From: an uncultured Clostridia bacterium
GTDB lineage: Bacteria; Bacillota; Clostridia; Saccharofermentanales; Saccharofermentanaceae
DNA length: 64,000 nucleotides
Reading direction: 5' to 3'
NCBI GenBank assembly: GCA_947303255.1
Contig: CAMYXL010000006.1
Span: forward strand, 1-64,000
The notes beneath the pieces are model-generated. The model worked only from the letters and a program-made list of their open reading frames with translations. It did no database searches and had not been told where the DNA came from. Below are positions 43,820-52,546 of the stretch, piece by piece. The position numbers and the translations under genes were made by a program. Each line of letters begins with the position of its first letter. Position 1 is the stretch's first letter.

Positions 43820-45981
43820 ACGAACAGGGACCAGAAGGCTTGTTGTTTGCAGGTAAGTATAAGATTACCAAGATGATCGGCAAGGGCGGAATGGCCAATG
43901 TCTATCTTGCTGTAGATATGTCTACGGGAACCAATGTCGCAGTAAAGATCTTAAAACCTGAATATTCAAACAACGACGAATTCATTAAACGATTCGATAC
44001 CGAGGCTCGTGCTGTTTCATCATTGAATCATGCTAATATCGTTAAGGTCTACGGAGTAGGTCATGAGCATAACTACAGATATATCATCCAGGAGTATGTT
44101 CAGGGAATTACCGTAAAAGAACTCATTAATCAGAACGGTCATCTTGACTGGCGTGTGGCTGTACCGATCGCTATCCAGGTCGGAATGGCAGTAGAGCACG
44201 CTCACAGGAACGGAATCGTTCACAGAGATATAAAGCCGCAGAATATTCTCATCAACAGAGAGAGAATAGCAAAGATCACCGACTTCGGTATCGCTCGTGC
44301 GGCTACTTCTAATACGATCACAATGAATTCCGGCGGAGCTTTGGGATCAGTCCATTATTTCTCACCTGAGCAGGCAAGAGGCGGTAATGTAGGTCCTAGT
44401 TCCGATATCTATTCGATGGGTGTAATGCTTTTCGAGATGGTTACGGGAAGACTTCCTTTTGACGGTGATACTGATGTTGAGGTTGCTCTTAAGCATCTTC
44501 AGGATAAGCCACCGGTCCCGTCAAGCCTTCAGTCAGGAATTCCTGCAGGTCTTGATTCCATCATCCTTAAGTGTATGCAGAAGAACCCTGAGAGACGTTA
44601 CTCTTCAATGCGTCAGATGGTCGAGGAACTCGACGGTTTGATGGTTGACCCTAACGGTGTTTTCGGTGTTATCAATACTGACCCGGGTAAGCCGGCAGAA
44701 GAAGAGATCAATTCTTCTTTCAGACAGAACCCTAGCTACAACAAGATCGATGAGTTTGAAAAGACCATCGAGAGCAGACGTAAGGCAAGGATCGTATCGA
44801 TCATTTTAACTTCACTTATTGTTTTGGTTATTGTCGGAGTTCTTGTGGGTGGATCTGCGCTTTTGATGAAATTGTTGTCAGGTTTTACGAAGAACGAGAA
44901 AAAGGTCGAATATGTTGTTGAAGATTATAAAGGAATGACCAGAGACGAGGTCGATGCAATCCTTACGAAGAATAATATTCAGCACGACTTTAAGTTCGTA
45001 ATCGATGAATCTCTGGCTGAAGGTATCGTTATCGATCAGAGTATCGAACCTGGAACAAAGATCGCATCAGGTTCCAATCTTAAGACAATAGTCCTCAGTA
45101 TATCCCAGAAATCGGATTCCATAATCCTTGCTGACTATACGGGACTTAACTATAACGATGTATGTACAACGCTTGAAGCTCTGGGACTTGTTCCGATGAA
45201 GATAAGCGAGATATCGACTGAAGTCGATTCGGATATCGTCCTTCGTACTGATCCGGCTGACGGAACAGCAGTTGCTCCGGGAAGTACGGTAATCGTTTAT
45301 TATGCTGTAGAACCTACCAGCAGTACAGTTCCAAGTATCGTTGGTATGAACGTGTCTGATGCTAAGTCTGCCATCGAAGCGGCAGGTCTTACGGCATCAT
45401 TTGATGCAGCTCCTGAAGTATTTGATCTCCCTGAATCAGAGCAGATCGTAATCCAGATCAATCCAGAAGAGGGTACCACTGTACCTCATAACTCAACCAT
45501 CAAGGTATGGCTCGGTACACAGGAAGATTATCAGCGCGGCGGTACTCCGACTCCGACACCTCCTAAGATCAAGGTCGAGCCTATGATCGTAGGTTCAGGT
45601 AAAGTCGAGGGATCAGGTGAATATGATCCTGAGACAACGGTTAACCTTAAGGCTGTTCCGGATGAAGGATTCAAGTTTGATTATTGGCAGGATAGTCTCG
45701 GTAATGTTGTATCCGTAAAGGAAGAATACACATTTATCGTTACGGAGAATAACCATATTTTCGTAGCAGTGTTTACGGCTAATCCGACATCAACGCCGAC
45801 ACCTACGCCGACGCCGTCACCGGCACCGACAGCTACGTCGACTCCGACACCGACGCCAAGTCCGACAGCTACTCCGACACCAACACAGGTGCCTGATAAT
45901 AATACGCCTCCGCCACCACCGCCACAGGATCCTAACCAGAATCCAGGAAACCAGGGTGACAATAATAACGGAGGATTCTGA
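43816..45981 (+). CDS. prkC: PASTA Ser/Thr kinase with extra B-repeat-like and Thr/Pro tail
   Basis: Membrane kinase of 721 residues sensing wall fragments or lipid II. The kinase domain spans about 14-275 (GKGGMANVYLA, HRDIKPQNIL near 136, DFGIARA), with one membrane helix about 330-352. Three outside PASTA units follow (about 367-573; for example VEDYKGMTRDEVDAIL, PSIVGMNVSDAKSAI). Unlike ordinary PrkC, they are followed by a domain of about 75 residues resembling an InlB B-repeat (VNLKAVPDEGFKFDYW) and a long Thr/Pro/Ala repeat tail ending in polyproline and Asn/Gly. The tail may span or bind the wall. It starts after AAAAAGGAG and overlaps stp. Confidence 0.95.
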   Translation: MNEQGPEGLLFAGKYKITKMIGKGGMANVYLAVDMSTGTNVAVKILKPEYSNNDEFIKRFDTEARAVSSLNHANIVKVYGVGHEHNYRYIIQEYVQGITVKELINQNGHLDWRVAVPIAIQVGMAVEHAHRNGIVHRDIKPQNILINRERIAKITDFGIARAATSNTITMNSGGALGSVHYFSPEQARGGNVGPSSDIYSMGVMLFEMVTGRLPFDGDTDVEVALKHLQDKPPVPSSLQSGIPAGLDSIILKCMQKNPERRYSSMRQMVEELDGLMVDPNGVFGVINTDPGKPAEEEINSSFRQNPSYNKIDEFEKTIESRRKARIVSIILTSLIVLVIVGVLVGGSALLMKLLSGFTKNEKKVEYVVEDYKGMTRDEVDAILTKNNIQHDFKFVIDESLAEGIVIDQSIEPGTKIASGSNLKTIVLSISQKSDSIILADYTGLNYNDVCTTLEALGLVPMKISEISTEVDSDIVLRTDPADGTAVAPGSTVIVYYAVEPTSSTVPSIVGMNVSDAKSAIEAAGLTASFDAAPEVFDLPESEQIVIQINPEEGTTVPHNSTIKVWLGTQEDYQRGGTPTPTPPKIKVEPMIVGSGKVEGSGEYDPETTVNLKAVPDEGFKFDYWQDSLGNVVSVKEEYTFIVTENNHIFVAVFTANPTSTPTPTPTPSPAPTATSTPTPTPSPTATPTPTQVPDNNTPPPPPPQDPNQNPGNQGDNNNGGF

Positions 45982-46893
45982 GTGGAAGGTAAGATAACCA
46001 AAGGTCTGGGCGGAATCTATAGTGTCCGCACATCATCAGGTGATACTGTCAGTGCTTCTGCCAGAGGTATTTTTCGAAAAGCAAAGATAACGCCTACAGT
46101 GGGAGATAATGTAGTCATTTCTCCCTCAGGCGATCCTGATGTCGAATACGTTATCGACAAGATCGAGAAGAGAAAAAACTGGCTCGTAAGACCGCCTGTA
46201 GCAAACATTGATGTGCTTATCCTTTGTTTTGCCGTAAAGGATCCGGAGCCTGACCTTAAGCTTCTTGATAAGATGCTCATTATCTGCGGCCTTTTGGATA
46301 TCAAGCCGTGCATTATCTTTACCAAATGCGATCTTAATGACGAATACGGACAAAGCCTTCTTGAGACATATTCCAAGGCAGGATTTGATTGTTTTCGATC
46401 AGGAATAGATGAAGATGTAGACCCTGAGGAGATCATCAAGGTAGGCGGCAAGAATGCCATCTTCGGATTTGCAGGGCCATCTGGCGTCGGCAAGAGTACG
46501 CTTTGTAACGGACTTCTTGAAGGCGACATCATGAAAGTCGGTGATATTAGCGACAGGCTCAAACGAGGAAAACACACAACAAGACACGTCGAATTGTTTG
46601 ATTTTTTCGGCGGTTTTATAATGGATACTCCGGGTTTTACATCTTTGAGTTTGTTAGAATTGGGTGTAGAGTATAAGAGTGTGATCTTAGGTTATCCGGA
46701 GATCGCCAAAGAAGGTCTTAATTGCCGATTTGATGACTGCAGACATGCATCCGAACGTGATTGTGCCGTTATCGAAAATGTCGGCGTAACAATAGATGAG
46801 GGAAGATATTCTCGTTATCGCGAGTTCGAAGAGGAACTCTACCAAAAGAGAAACGAATATACCGGAAGGAAGAAGTTTTATTATGAGCAGTGA
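45982..46893 (+). CDS. rsgA: Ribosome small subunit GTPase RsgA
   Basis: Circularly permuted GTPase that checks late 30S maturation. It has 303 residues. The GTG start at 45982 lies right after the prkC stop with GGAGG seven bases upstream. Domains: N-terminal OB fold, GTPase with TKCD (G4) ahead of GPSGVGKSTLCNGLL (G1) and DTPGFTSL (G3), then a zinc region with CRFDDCRHASERDC. The neighbour of prkC-stp in most Firmicutes, where it is a known kinase substrate. Confidence 0.96.
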   Translation: MEGKITKGLGGIYSVRTSSGDTVSASARGIFRKAKITPTVGDNVVISPSGDPDVEYVIDKIEKRKNWLVRPPVANIDVLILCFAVKDPEPDLKLLDKMLIICGLLDIKPCIIFTKCDLNDEYGQSLLETYSKAGFDCFRSGIDEDVDPEEIIKVGGKNAIFGFAGPSGVGKSTLCNGLLEGDIMKVGDISDRLKRGKHTTRHVELFDFFGGFIMDTPGFTSLSLLELGVEYKSVILGYPEIAKEGLNCRFDDCRHASERDCAVIENVGVTIDEGRYSRYREFEEELYQKRNEYTGRKKFYYEQ

Positions 46894-47551
46894 TGTGAAA
46901 TTCGAGATTGCACCGTCAATCCTGTCAGCGGATTTCTGTTGTCTCCTAGACGAGATCAAACAAGTTGAGGGACATGCCAAATACCTGCACATCGATGTTA
47001 TGGACGGACACTATGTTCCTAATATTTCCTTTGGTATTCCGGTTATCAATAAGATTCGCCCTCATACGGATATGATCTTTGATGTTCATCTCATGATCAC
47101 CAATCCTGAAGAATTCGTCGAGAAATTTGCAAAGGTCGGAGCTGATGCGATCACATTCCATATTGAATGCACTGATGATCCTAAAGCTCTTATCGATAAG
47201 ATCCATTCATTGGGAAAGAAAGCAGGAATCGCCATTCATCCTGATACACCTGTTGAGAAGGTTTTCCCTTATCTTAAGGATCTGGAGATCGTGCTTCTTA
47301 TGTCTGTTATTCCGGGCCTCGGCGGTCAAAAATTCATGGAAGATGCACCTTCACGTTTAAAGGCTATCCGTGAAGAACTCGACAGAGTTGGTTCCAAGGC
47401 TCTTCTTTCCGTTGACGGCGGAATACATACACAGACGATCGAGACTGCAGTTAAGTCAGGAGCTCGTCTTCTTGTTGCCGGCAGTGCAGTCTTTGATACT
47501 CCTGATCACGGTAAAGCCGTAGAGGATCTTATATGTGCGGTAAAGCTCTGA
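46883..47551 (+). CDS. rpe: Ribulose-phosphate 3-epimerase
   Basis: Interconverts ribulose-5-P and xylulose-5-P in the pentose phosphate route. It has 222 residues from ATG 46883, which overlaps the rsgA stop by 11 bases (the track start lies inside rsgA). Motifs: EIAPSILSADFCCL, HIDVMDGHYVPN, FDVHLMI, HIECTDD, PGLGGQKF and VDGGI, with VAGSAVF at the phosphate site. Confidence 0.96.
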   Translation: MSSDVKFEIAPSILSADFCCLLDEIKQVEGHAKYLHIDVMDGHYVPNISFGIPVINKIRPHTDMIFDVHLMITNPEEFVEKFAKVGADAITFHIECTDDPKALIDKIHSLGKKAGIAIHPDTPVEKVFPYLKDLEIVLLMSVIPGLGGQKFMEDAPSRLKAIREELDRVGSKALLSVDGGIHTQTIETAVKSGARLLVAGSAVFDTPDHGKAVEDLICAVKL

Positions 47552-48198
47552 CAAGAACAGTAGTAATAACAGGCGGTCCCATCTTTGACGAGGCCGCTTC
47601 TTTGATATTGCCGGGAGATAGAGTTGTCTGTGCTGACAGCGGAGTTGATTATGCCATCGCCAACAGCATCAGGCCTGATGAAGTCTACGGCGATCTTGAT
47701 TCCATTTCAGCTGAGGGAAAGAACTTTATTGAGGTAAGCGGCATTCCTTTGAAGACATTCCCCGTCGAGAAAGATATGACTGATACCGAACTTGCAATAA
47801 GAAGCTGTGATCCGTCTTCCGAGATATTGCTGATCTGCTCTTTGCAGGGACGTCCTGATCATGTTCTTACCAATATATTATTAGTCTCCCGATTAAGACG
47901 TGAGGGAAGAAGCATAATCTGTTCTGACGGACATACGGATATTATCCCGTTATACGGTAAAGATGAGATCAACATTGATGAAGTGTTGGATCCTTCTTAT
48001 AAAGCGATATCTCTTATTCCTGTTTCAGATGAAGTCACAGGTGTTACAGCAAATGGACTTTATTATCCTCTTAATGATGCAACTATAGTCCGCGGCAGTT
48101 CTTTTACAAACAGCAATGAACTTTCGAGAGGATCATCCTCATTTTCAGTATCTGTTGACTCGGGAGAATTACTCGTTGTCATAACTGACAAAGTATAA
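47533..48198 (+). CDS. thiN: Thiamine pyrophosphokinase
   Basis: Converts thiamine to thiamine diphosphate. It has 221 residues with the family motifs VVCADSGVDYAI, PDEVYGDLDSIS, EKDMTDTELAI and LQGRPDHVLTNI in order, and a C-terminal beta domain (TGVTANGLYYPL, LSRGSSSFS). The start overlaps the rpe stop by 19 bases; GAGGA precedes it. Last gene of the def operon; no thiamine riboswitch is seen. Confidence 0.94.
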   Translation: MCGKALTRTVVITGGPIFDEAASLILPGDRVVCADSGVDYAIANSIRPDEVYGDLDSISAEGKNFIEVSGIPLKTFPVEKDMTDTELAIRSCDPSSEILLICSLQGRPDHVLTNILLVSRLRREGRSIICSDGHTDIIPLYGKDEINIDEVLDPSYKAISLIPVSDEVTGVTANGLYYPLNDATIVRGSSFTNSNELSRGSSSFSVSVDSGELLVVITDKV

Positions 48199-48230
48199 GC
48201 TGCCAAATAGAAAAATAAGACAAAAGATAA

Positions 48231-48257
48231 GGGCTGTTCATCGAAGTGAACTGCCCT
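48231..48257. terminator. Shared terminator between thiN and the aminotransferase
   Basis: GGGC-TGTTCA-tcgaag-TGAAC-t-GCCC lies between the two convergent genes. T-runs are short on both sides, so efficiency is uncertain. Confidence 0.65.
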
Positions 48258-48283
48258 TTGATCTGTTTAGACAAATAATCGGA

Positions 48284-49459
48284 TTACTTAAGTCCCAACT
48301 CAGCTGCAACAGCTTCAAAAGCTTTTCTTGAGTTGATGATAGTCTGCTCTGATACGCAGAATGCAAGTCTGCAGTAGCCAGGACGGCTGAAGCTTGCACC
48401 AGGTACCAAAAGGAGATTGTGTTTAGCACAGATTTCACCGAACTCTGAATCGGAAAGACCGTTAGGAGTTTTCATGAAGATGTAAAGAGCTCCGTTTGGC
48501 TTAACAGCCTCAAAACCTGATTCTACGATGTTAGCATAAAGGAGATTACGGCGGTGCTCGTAGTTAGGTACATCTACCTTTGCATAAAGAGCACGTTCAA
48601 CAACCTTCTGCCAAATAGCAGGAGCATTAACGCTTCCGAGTGTTCTGTTGGAAAGAACGATGGCAGCTGTGAGATCTTCGTAATCAGCGTGCTTAGGGCT
48701 TACGAGAGTGTAGCCGATACGCTCACCAGGAAGAGACAAAGCCTTACTCCATGAATAGCAGATGATGAGGTTATCGAAACAGTCGAGAGCAGAAGGAACT
48801 TTAATTCCATCGTAAGCAAGCTCGATATATGGCTCATCAGAGATTACGTGGATAACGTGATCACACTTAAGAAGAGCTGCATTAAGAGACTTAAGGAGCT
48901 CCTCAGAATAGACAACACCTGACGGGTTGTTAGGTGAGTTGATAACGATAGCCTTTGTCTTAGGTGTAACAGCAGCGATGATGGCGTCAACGTCAGGCAT
49001 GAACTTGTCGTCCGTCTGAACGATGACAGGTACACCGCCGTGATTATCGATATAGTTGTTATATTCCATGAAGAAAGGAGCAAGAAGGATAACTTCATCG
49101 CCTTGATCAAGGATCGAATGGAATACGTCGTTCATAGCTGCAGCAGCACCGACTGTCATACATACGGCACCTGCATCAACTGTTACTGAAGATTCCTCGG
49201 AACGCTTCTTGGCGATAGCGGCGCGTGTTGCTTCGTAACCGCTGTTGCTCATGTAACCGTGTCCGCCAGGAACATCCTCTTCAACGATAGCCTTAAGAGC
49301 GTCTTTTACTTCCTTTGGAGGCTCAAGGTCAGGGTTTCCTATGGAGAAGTCGAAAACATTCTCTGCACCGTAGATAGCCTTTCTCTTGTTGCCTTCTTCA
49401 AACATCTTTCTGATGAGAGAGCCCGACTGGAGCTTCTCTTTGATATGTGATGAGATCAT
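48284..49459 (-). CDS. Class I/II PLP-dependent aminotransferase
   Basis: A 391-residue fold-type I aminotransferase, probably aspartate-like. Motifs seen: FSIGNPDLEPP near the N-terminus, INSPNNPSGVVYSEE near 172, DEPYIELAYD near 205 and the PLP-binding lysine in CYSWSKALSLPGERIGY near 235; the arginine near the C-terminus (PGYCRLAFC) fits carboxylate binding. The start follows AAGGAGTACAGAAT. It is divergent from bcp across 72 bases with overlapping -10 boxes. The exact amino acid used cannot be read. Confidence 0.9.
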   Translation of the reverse strand: MISSHIKEKLQSGSLIRKMFEEGNKRKAIYGAENVFDFSIGNPDLEPPKEVKDALKAIVEEDVPGGHGYMSNSGYEATRAAIAKKRSEESSVTVDAGAVCMTVGAAAAMNDVFHSILDQGDEVILLAPFFMEYNNYIDNHGGVPVIVQTDDKFMPDVDAIIAAVTPKTKAIVINSPNNPSGVVYSEELLKSLNAALLKCDHVIHVISDEPYIELAYDGIKVPSALDCFDNLIICYSWSKALSLPGERIGYTLVSPKHADYEDLTAAIVLSNRTLGSVNAPAIWQKVVERALYAKVDVPNYEHRRNLLYANIVESGFEAVKPNGALYIFMKTPNGLSDSEFGEICAKHNLLLVPGASFSRPGYCRLAFCVSEQTIINSRKAFEAVAAELGLK

Positions 49460-49490
49460 ATTCTGTACTCCTTGAAAGTCATAATAAAGT

Positions 49491-49498
49491 ATTATACT
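49491..49498. promoter_or_regulatory. Overlapping divergent -10 boxes
   Basis: The sequence ATTATACT contains TATACT on the plus strand (toward bcp) and TATAAT on the minus strand (toward the aminotransferase). On the plus strand TTGAAA lies 15 bases upstream. The two start sites would compete for polymerase. Confidence 0.5.
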
Positions 49499-49531
49499 CT
49501 GATATCAGAATTTAAAAAGAGGTATAGATAT

Positions 49532-49984
49532 ATGCTAAGTGTTGGTACGAAAGCTCCCGATTTTACATTGCCTGATCAGAACGGTGATATGCATTCTCTT
49601 TCCGACTATAAGGGTAAGAGAGTTATCCTTTATTTCTATCCGAAGGACAATACTCCAGGCTGCTCCAAGCAGGCATGTGGTTTCTCTGAAAGATATCCTC
49701 AGATCATCTCAAAGGGAGCTGTTGTTCTCGGAATAAGCAAGGATTCTGTAGCATCCCACAAGAAGTTTGAGACCAATTATAACCTCGGTTTTACGCTTCT
49801 TTCTGATCCTGATCGAAAAGTAATCGAGGCATACGATGTCTGGAAGGAAAAGAAGAACTACGGCAAAGTTTCGATGGGTGTTGTAAGAACAACGTATCTT
49901 ATTGATGAAAACGGCATCATAGTTATGGCTAACGACAAAGTAAAAGCAGCTGAAGATCCGGAGAATATGCTCGGAAAACTATAA
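49532..49984 (+). CDS. bcp: Peroxiredoxin, Bcp/PrxQ type
   Basis: Thiol peroxidase that reduces hydrogen peroxide and organic peroxides. It has 150 residues from ATG 49532 after AAGAGGTATAGATAT (the track start is too early). The peroxidatic and resolving cysteines are in NTPGCSKQACGF, five residues apart as in the BCP group; FTLPDQNG and FYPKDNTPGC precede them. It is followed 11 bases later by a membrane protein gene. Confidence 0.94.
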   Translation: MLSVGTKAPDFTLPDQNGDMHSLSDYKGKRVILYFYPKDNTPGCSKQACGFSERYPQIISKGAVVLGISKDSVASHKKFETNYNLGFTLLSDPDRKVIEAYDVWKEKKNYGKVSMGVVRTTYLIDENGIIVMANDKVKAAEDPENMLGKL

Positions 49985-49995
49985 GGAAGAGACCT

Positions 49996-50733
49996 ATGAT
50001 CAAGAAAGCAGTCGGATTCTTCATATCATTCATGATCGTTATCGGCGTCCTTTTTACATTCGGCGTTAGGTTATTCATGAATATGCAGAGTAAGACAATG
50101 ATGTATGCTTTGGGTGATCAGCAGATCAACGGCCTTCTTGAAGAGGATCAGGAAAGCCCTAAAGTAGAGCAGAAAGATGATTCTCTTTTTAACGAGATAC
50201 TTACTATAGTTCTCATAATAAGTTCCGGTATGACCATAGTATTCGGCATCTTGCTTTTCAGTGAACTCAGGAACAATAAAGCTCAAAAAGAAAAACTGAA
50301 TATGGCTATAGAGATGCTGATACAAAAAGAAAGGACCAAGAAGGAACATGAGGATTCTGGTGAAACTGTTCCTGATACTTCGCCGTTGGTACCGCATACT
50401 ACCAGATTTGAACTTGGAGGTTTTGTCGAGTCCGAGATGAACCGTCTCTTGATCGAGAACTATGAAGGACCGGATAAAAAACTGACCGTCATGTCCGACA
50501 TGAATCTTCTTTCCAACGTGATAGAGAAGATAACCGATAAGATCGGTTCAGGTGTTAACGTAAAAGTAAGATCCGAACTTGCTGCATCAATAGTATTCAC
50601 CGGCGATAACATGGTTTTCGAGGATGATGAAATAGAGAAGATATCAGGTATTGTTACGGAGGCAATGGGTTCTTTTGTTTTCGAAAACAATGAAGCGATA
50701 ATTAAACTTCCGATAATTCCTGATTTCGGTTAA
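49996..50733 (+). CDS. Two-pass membrane protein of unknown function
   Basis: A 245-residue protein I do not recognise. Two hydrophobic helices (about 8-28 and 68-88) enclose a short acidic loop. After a Lys/Glu-rich stretch comes a cytoplasmic domain from about 130. The segment MNLLSNVIEKITDKIG and the following alternating strands faintly recall the N-box region of a histidine-kinase ATPase domain, but the G boxes are not seen, so any kinase activity is doubtful. It starts after AAGGAAGAGACCT and is probably co-transcribed with bcp. Confidence 0.7.
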   Translation: MIKKAVGFFISFMIVIGVLFTFGVRLFMNMQSKTMMYALGDQQINGLLEEDQESPKVEQKDDSLFNEILTIVLIISSGMTIVFGILLFSELRNNKAQKEKLNMAIEMLIQKERTKKEHEDSGETVPDTSPLVPHTTRFELGGFVESEMNRLLIENYEGPDKKLTVMSDMNLLSNVIEKITDKIGSGVNVKVRSELAASIVFTGDNMVFEDDEIEKISGIVTEAMGSFVFENNEAIIKLPIIPDFG

Positions 50734-50844
50734 ATGAATAGAAAGACAGATTTTTCATTCACTATATTTACGATCAAGCTTATCAGAAGTAATCTGACTA
50801 CAGGCAAGGCGGAAACCCTGGAAAAAGCGAATAATTTTGTATAA
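50734..50844 (+). CDS. Possible 36-residue ORF
   Basis: ATG follows directly on the stop of the membrane protein gene (TAAATG) and the frame runs 36 codons, giving a basic peptide beginning MNRKTDFSFTIFTIKLIRSN. No ribosome binding site is seen, although stop-start coupling is possible. It ends just before the terminator at 50848. Weak candidate. Confidence 0.25.
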   Translation: MNRKTDFSFTIFTIKLIRSNLTTGKAETLEKANNFV

Positions 50845-50847
50845 CAA

Positions 50848-50875
50848 AAATGCCGGTGAGATCTCACCGGCATTT
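50848..50875. terminator. Bidirectional terminator
   Basis: AAATGCCGGTGAG-at-CTCACCGGCATTT, a near-perfect palindrome with A/T flanks, between the plus-strand membrane-protein unit and the minus-strand SDR gene. Confidence 0.9.
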
Positions 50876-50895
50876 CTTATATATTCATATTTCGA

Positions 50896-51666
50896 TCAAA
50901 TTGCTGTATAACCGCCGTCAACTGCGATGTTCTGTCCGTTTACATAGGAAGAAGCAGGGGATGCGAGGAACAAAGCTGCTGTATCGAGCTCACCCTCGTT
51001 ACCGTAACGTCCGATCGGGATAGCACCCTTAGCGTATGCTGCGAACCAATCTGTCTCAAGAGTATCCTTTGTAAGTGGAGTCCAGAAGTAACCCGGGCAG
51101 ATAGCATTAACAGTGATGCCTTCCTTACCCCATTCAGCAGCAAGAGCACGTGTGAGGTTAACTACACCACCCTTAGCAGCGTGGTAAGGAGCACATGTAG
51201 CAGCCATGTTACCAACAAGACCGTACATGGAAGAGATGTTGATGATACGGCCGTACTTAGCCTTGAGCATCTCTTTAGCAAACTCACGAGCACATGTGAA
51301 TGTACCGAAGAGGTCAACGTTGATCTCGTTCATGAATGTCTCGTCAGAGATCTCGATTGTTGGAGCAACTGCGCCTGTACCTGCGTTATTAACAAGGATG
51401 TCTACGCGGCCGAATGTATCCATTGTAGCCTTAACAGCACTCTTAACCTTTTCTGTATCTGTAATGTCACATGCATAAGCAAGACACTTTACACCGTACT
51501 CTTTCTCGATTTCTGCCTTGTTCTCGTCAAGAAGGTTCTGACGGCGAGCGAGGAGAACGAGGTTAGCGCCCTGGCTGGCAAAAGCCTTAGCCATCTGAAG
51601 GCCCAAACCTGTGGAAGCACCTGTAACAACTGCAACTTGTCCTGTAAGATCGAAATAGTTTTTCAT
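50896..51666 (-). CDS. Short-chain dehydrogenase/reductase
   Basis: NAD(P)-dependent oxidoreductase of 256 residues, classical SDR. The cofactor loop is TGASTGLGLQ near residue 15; NNAG, the serine in NISSMYG and the catalytic pair in YHAAKGG follow, with the typical VNAICPGYFWTPL and VNGQNIAVDGGYTAI at the end. The pattern is close to gluconate 5-dehydrogenase or 3-oxoacyl reductase types, but the substrate cannot be decided. The start follows AGGAGGCTTTCAT. It stands alone, divergent from the infC leader. Confidence 0.92.
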   Translation of the reverse strand: MKNYFDLTGQVAVVTGASTGLGLQMAKAFASQGANLVLLARRQNLLDENKAEIEKEYGVKCLAYACDITDTEKVKSAVKATMDTFGRVDILVNNAGTGAVAPTIEISDETFMNEINVDLFGTFTCAREFAKEMLKAKYGRIINISSMYGLVGNMAATCAPYHAAKGGVVNLTRALAAEWGKEGITVNAICPGYFWTPLTKDTLETDWFAAYAKGAIPIGRYGNEGELDTAALFLASPASSYVNGQNIAVDGGYTAI

Positions 51667-51818
51667 ATGAAAGCCTCCTGAAAATCATTTTTTTATTTCT
51701 TCCGCAGATATTCTATCATATGAAAATGTCAAACGGGTGTATAATAACAACGAAAAAAGTCGCAAAAAAACAAGTTTTGTCGTCTAAATGTCAAAAATCG
51801 CTCAAAAGAAAATCACTA

Positions 51819-51847
51819 TTGACTTTTGAAATGCGAATGTATATTAT
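51819..51847 (+). promoter_or_regulatory. infC operon promoter
   Basis: TTGACT-N17-TATTAT, close to the consensus for the main sigma factor. Transcription would start near 51854, giving a leader of about 140 bases before infC. Confidence 0.8.
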
Positions 51848-51853
51848 TATCTA

Positions 51854-51976
51854 GTCACAAAAAGCAGAACATGTTTCTCACCTCAAGCGAACAGTTAAGA
51901 GGTACATACTTAAAACATCTTACTATATAGATGTATTTTGTAGAGGAACGGGTTTTGCATGACCGTTCTTTTTTTG
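51854..51976 (+). promoter_or_regulatory. infC leader with attenuator (L20-type)
   Basis: The leader holds a stem ACATCT-tactat-AGATGT (51916-51934) and a terminator, GAACGG-gttttgcatga-CCGTTC followed by seven T residues (51946-51976), just ahead of the infC ribosome binding site. In Bacillus subtilis the same operon is controlled by transcription termination in response to L20; the same control is inferred here. Confidence 0.75.
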
Positions 51977-51995
51977 TTTAAGGAGGTGTATTCGT

Positions 51996-52517
51996 ATCGC
52001 TAAACCAACATCAAATCAAATGATCAACGAAGAGATCAAATTCAGCAATGTTCGTCTTATCACTAGTGAAGGAGAGATGGTCGGAGTCGTGCCGATTGAG
52101 AAGGCATTGGCAGCAGCTGATGAAGCAGGCCTTGATCTGGTTTGCATATCACCTAATCCTGACAACCCGGTTTGCCGAGTAATGGATTACGGCAAGTATC
52201 TTTTCGAGCAGGGGAAGCGAGAGAAAGAAGCCAAGAAAAAGCAGAAAGAGACTGAGCTCAAAGAGATCGGAATCAAGCTTACAACAGATGTTCATGATAT
52301 CGAGGTTAAGCAGAAGGCCGTTATCAAGTTCTTGAAGAACGGCGATCGTGTTAAGATCAACATCCGATTCAGAGGTCGTGAGATGGCATACCAGCAGCAG
52401 GGCTTTGCAGTTATGGAGAAGTTCGCTGAAGGAATCGCCGAGTTCGGTCAGGTTGATAAACAGCCTAAGATCGAGGGACGTAATATGGTCATGTACCTTG
52501 TCCCTAAGAAGAATTAA
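51996..52517 (+). CDS. infC: Translation initiation factor IF-3 (non-ATG start)
   Basis: Binds the 30S subunit and checks start-codon pairing. The track ATG at 52020 lies too far (about 34 bases) from the AAGGAGG site. The codons ahead of it read IAKPTSNQ, the normal IF-3 beginning, so translation likely starts at ATC 51996 (nine bases after AGGAGG) or at ATT 51990, giving about 173 residues. infC is known for such rare start codons, which let IF-3 limit its own synthesis. Motifs: MINEEIKFSNVRLI, AADEAGLDLVCISPN, PVCRVMDYGKYLFE, KNGDRVKINIRFRGREM. Confidence 0.95.
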   Translation: MAKPTSNQMINEEIKFSNVRLITSEGEMVGVVPIEKALAAADEAGLDLVCISPNPDNPVCRVMDYGKYLFEQGKREKEAKKKQKETELKEIGIKLTTDVHDIEVKQKAVIKFLKNGDRVKINIRFRGREMAYQQQGFAVMEKFAEGIAEFGQVDKQPKIEGRNMVMYLVPKKN

Positions 52518-52546
52518 GCAAATCAAGTTCAAGGAGGAACAGTAAA

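Noticed and set aside
45788-45893. Short direct repeats (ccgacacctacgccgac type), considered as a CRISPR-like or minisatellite array
   Set aside because: They encode the Thr/Pro tail of the PASTA kinase in frame; no spacers or regular unit length.
46017-46577. 186-residue minus-strand ORF opposite rsgA
   Set aside because: Shadow frame; Ser/Pro-rich with no family features.
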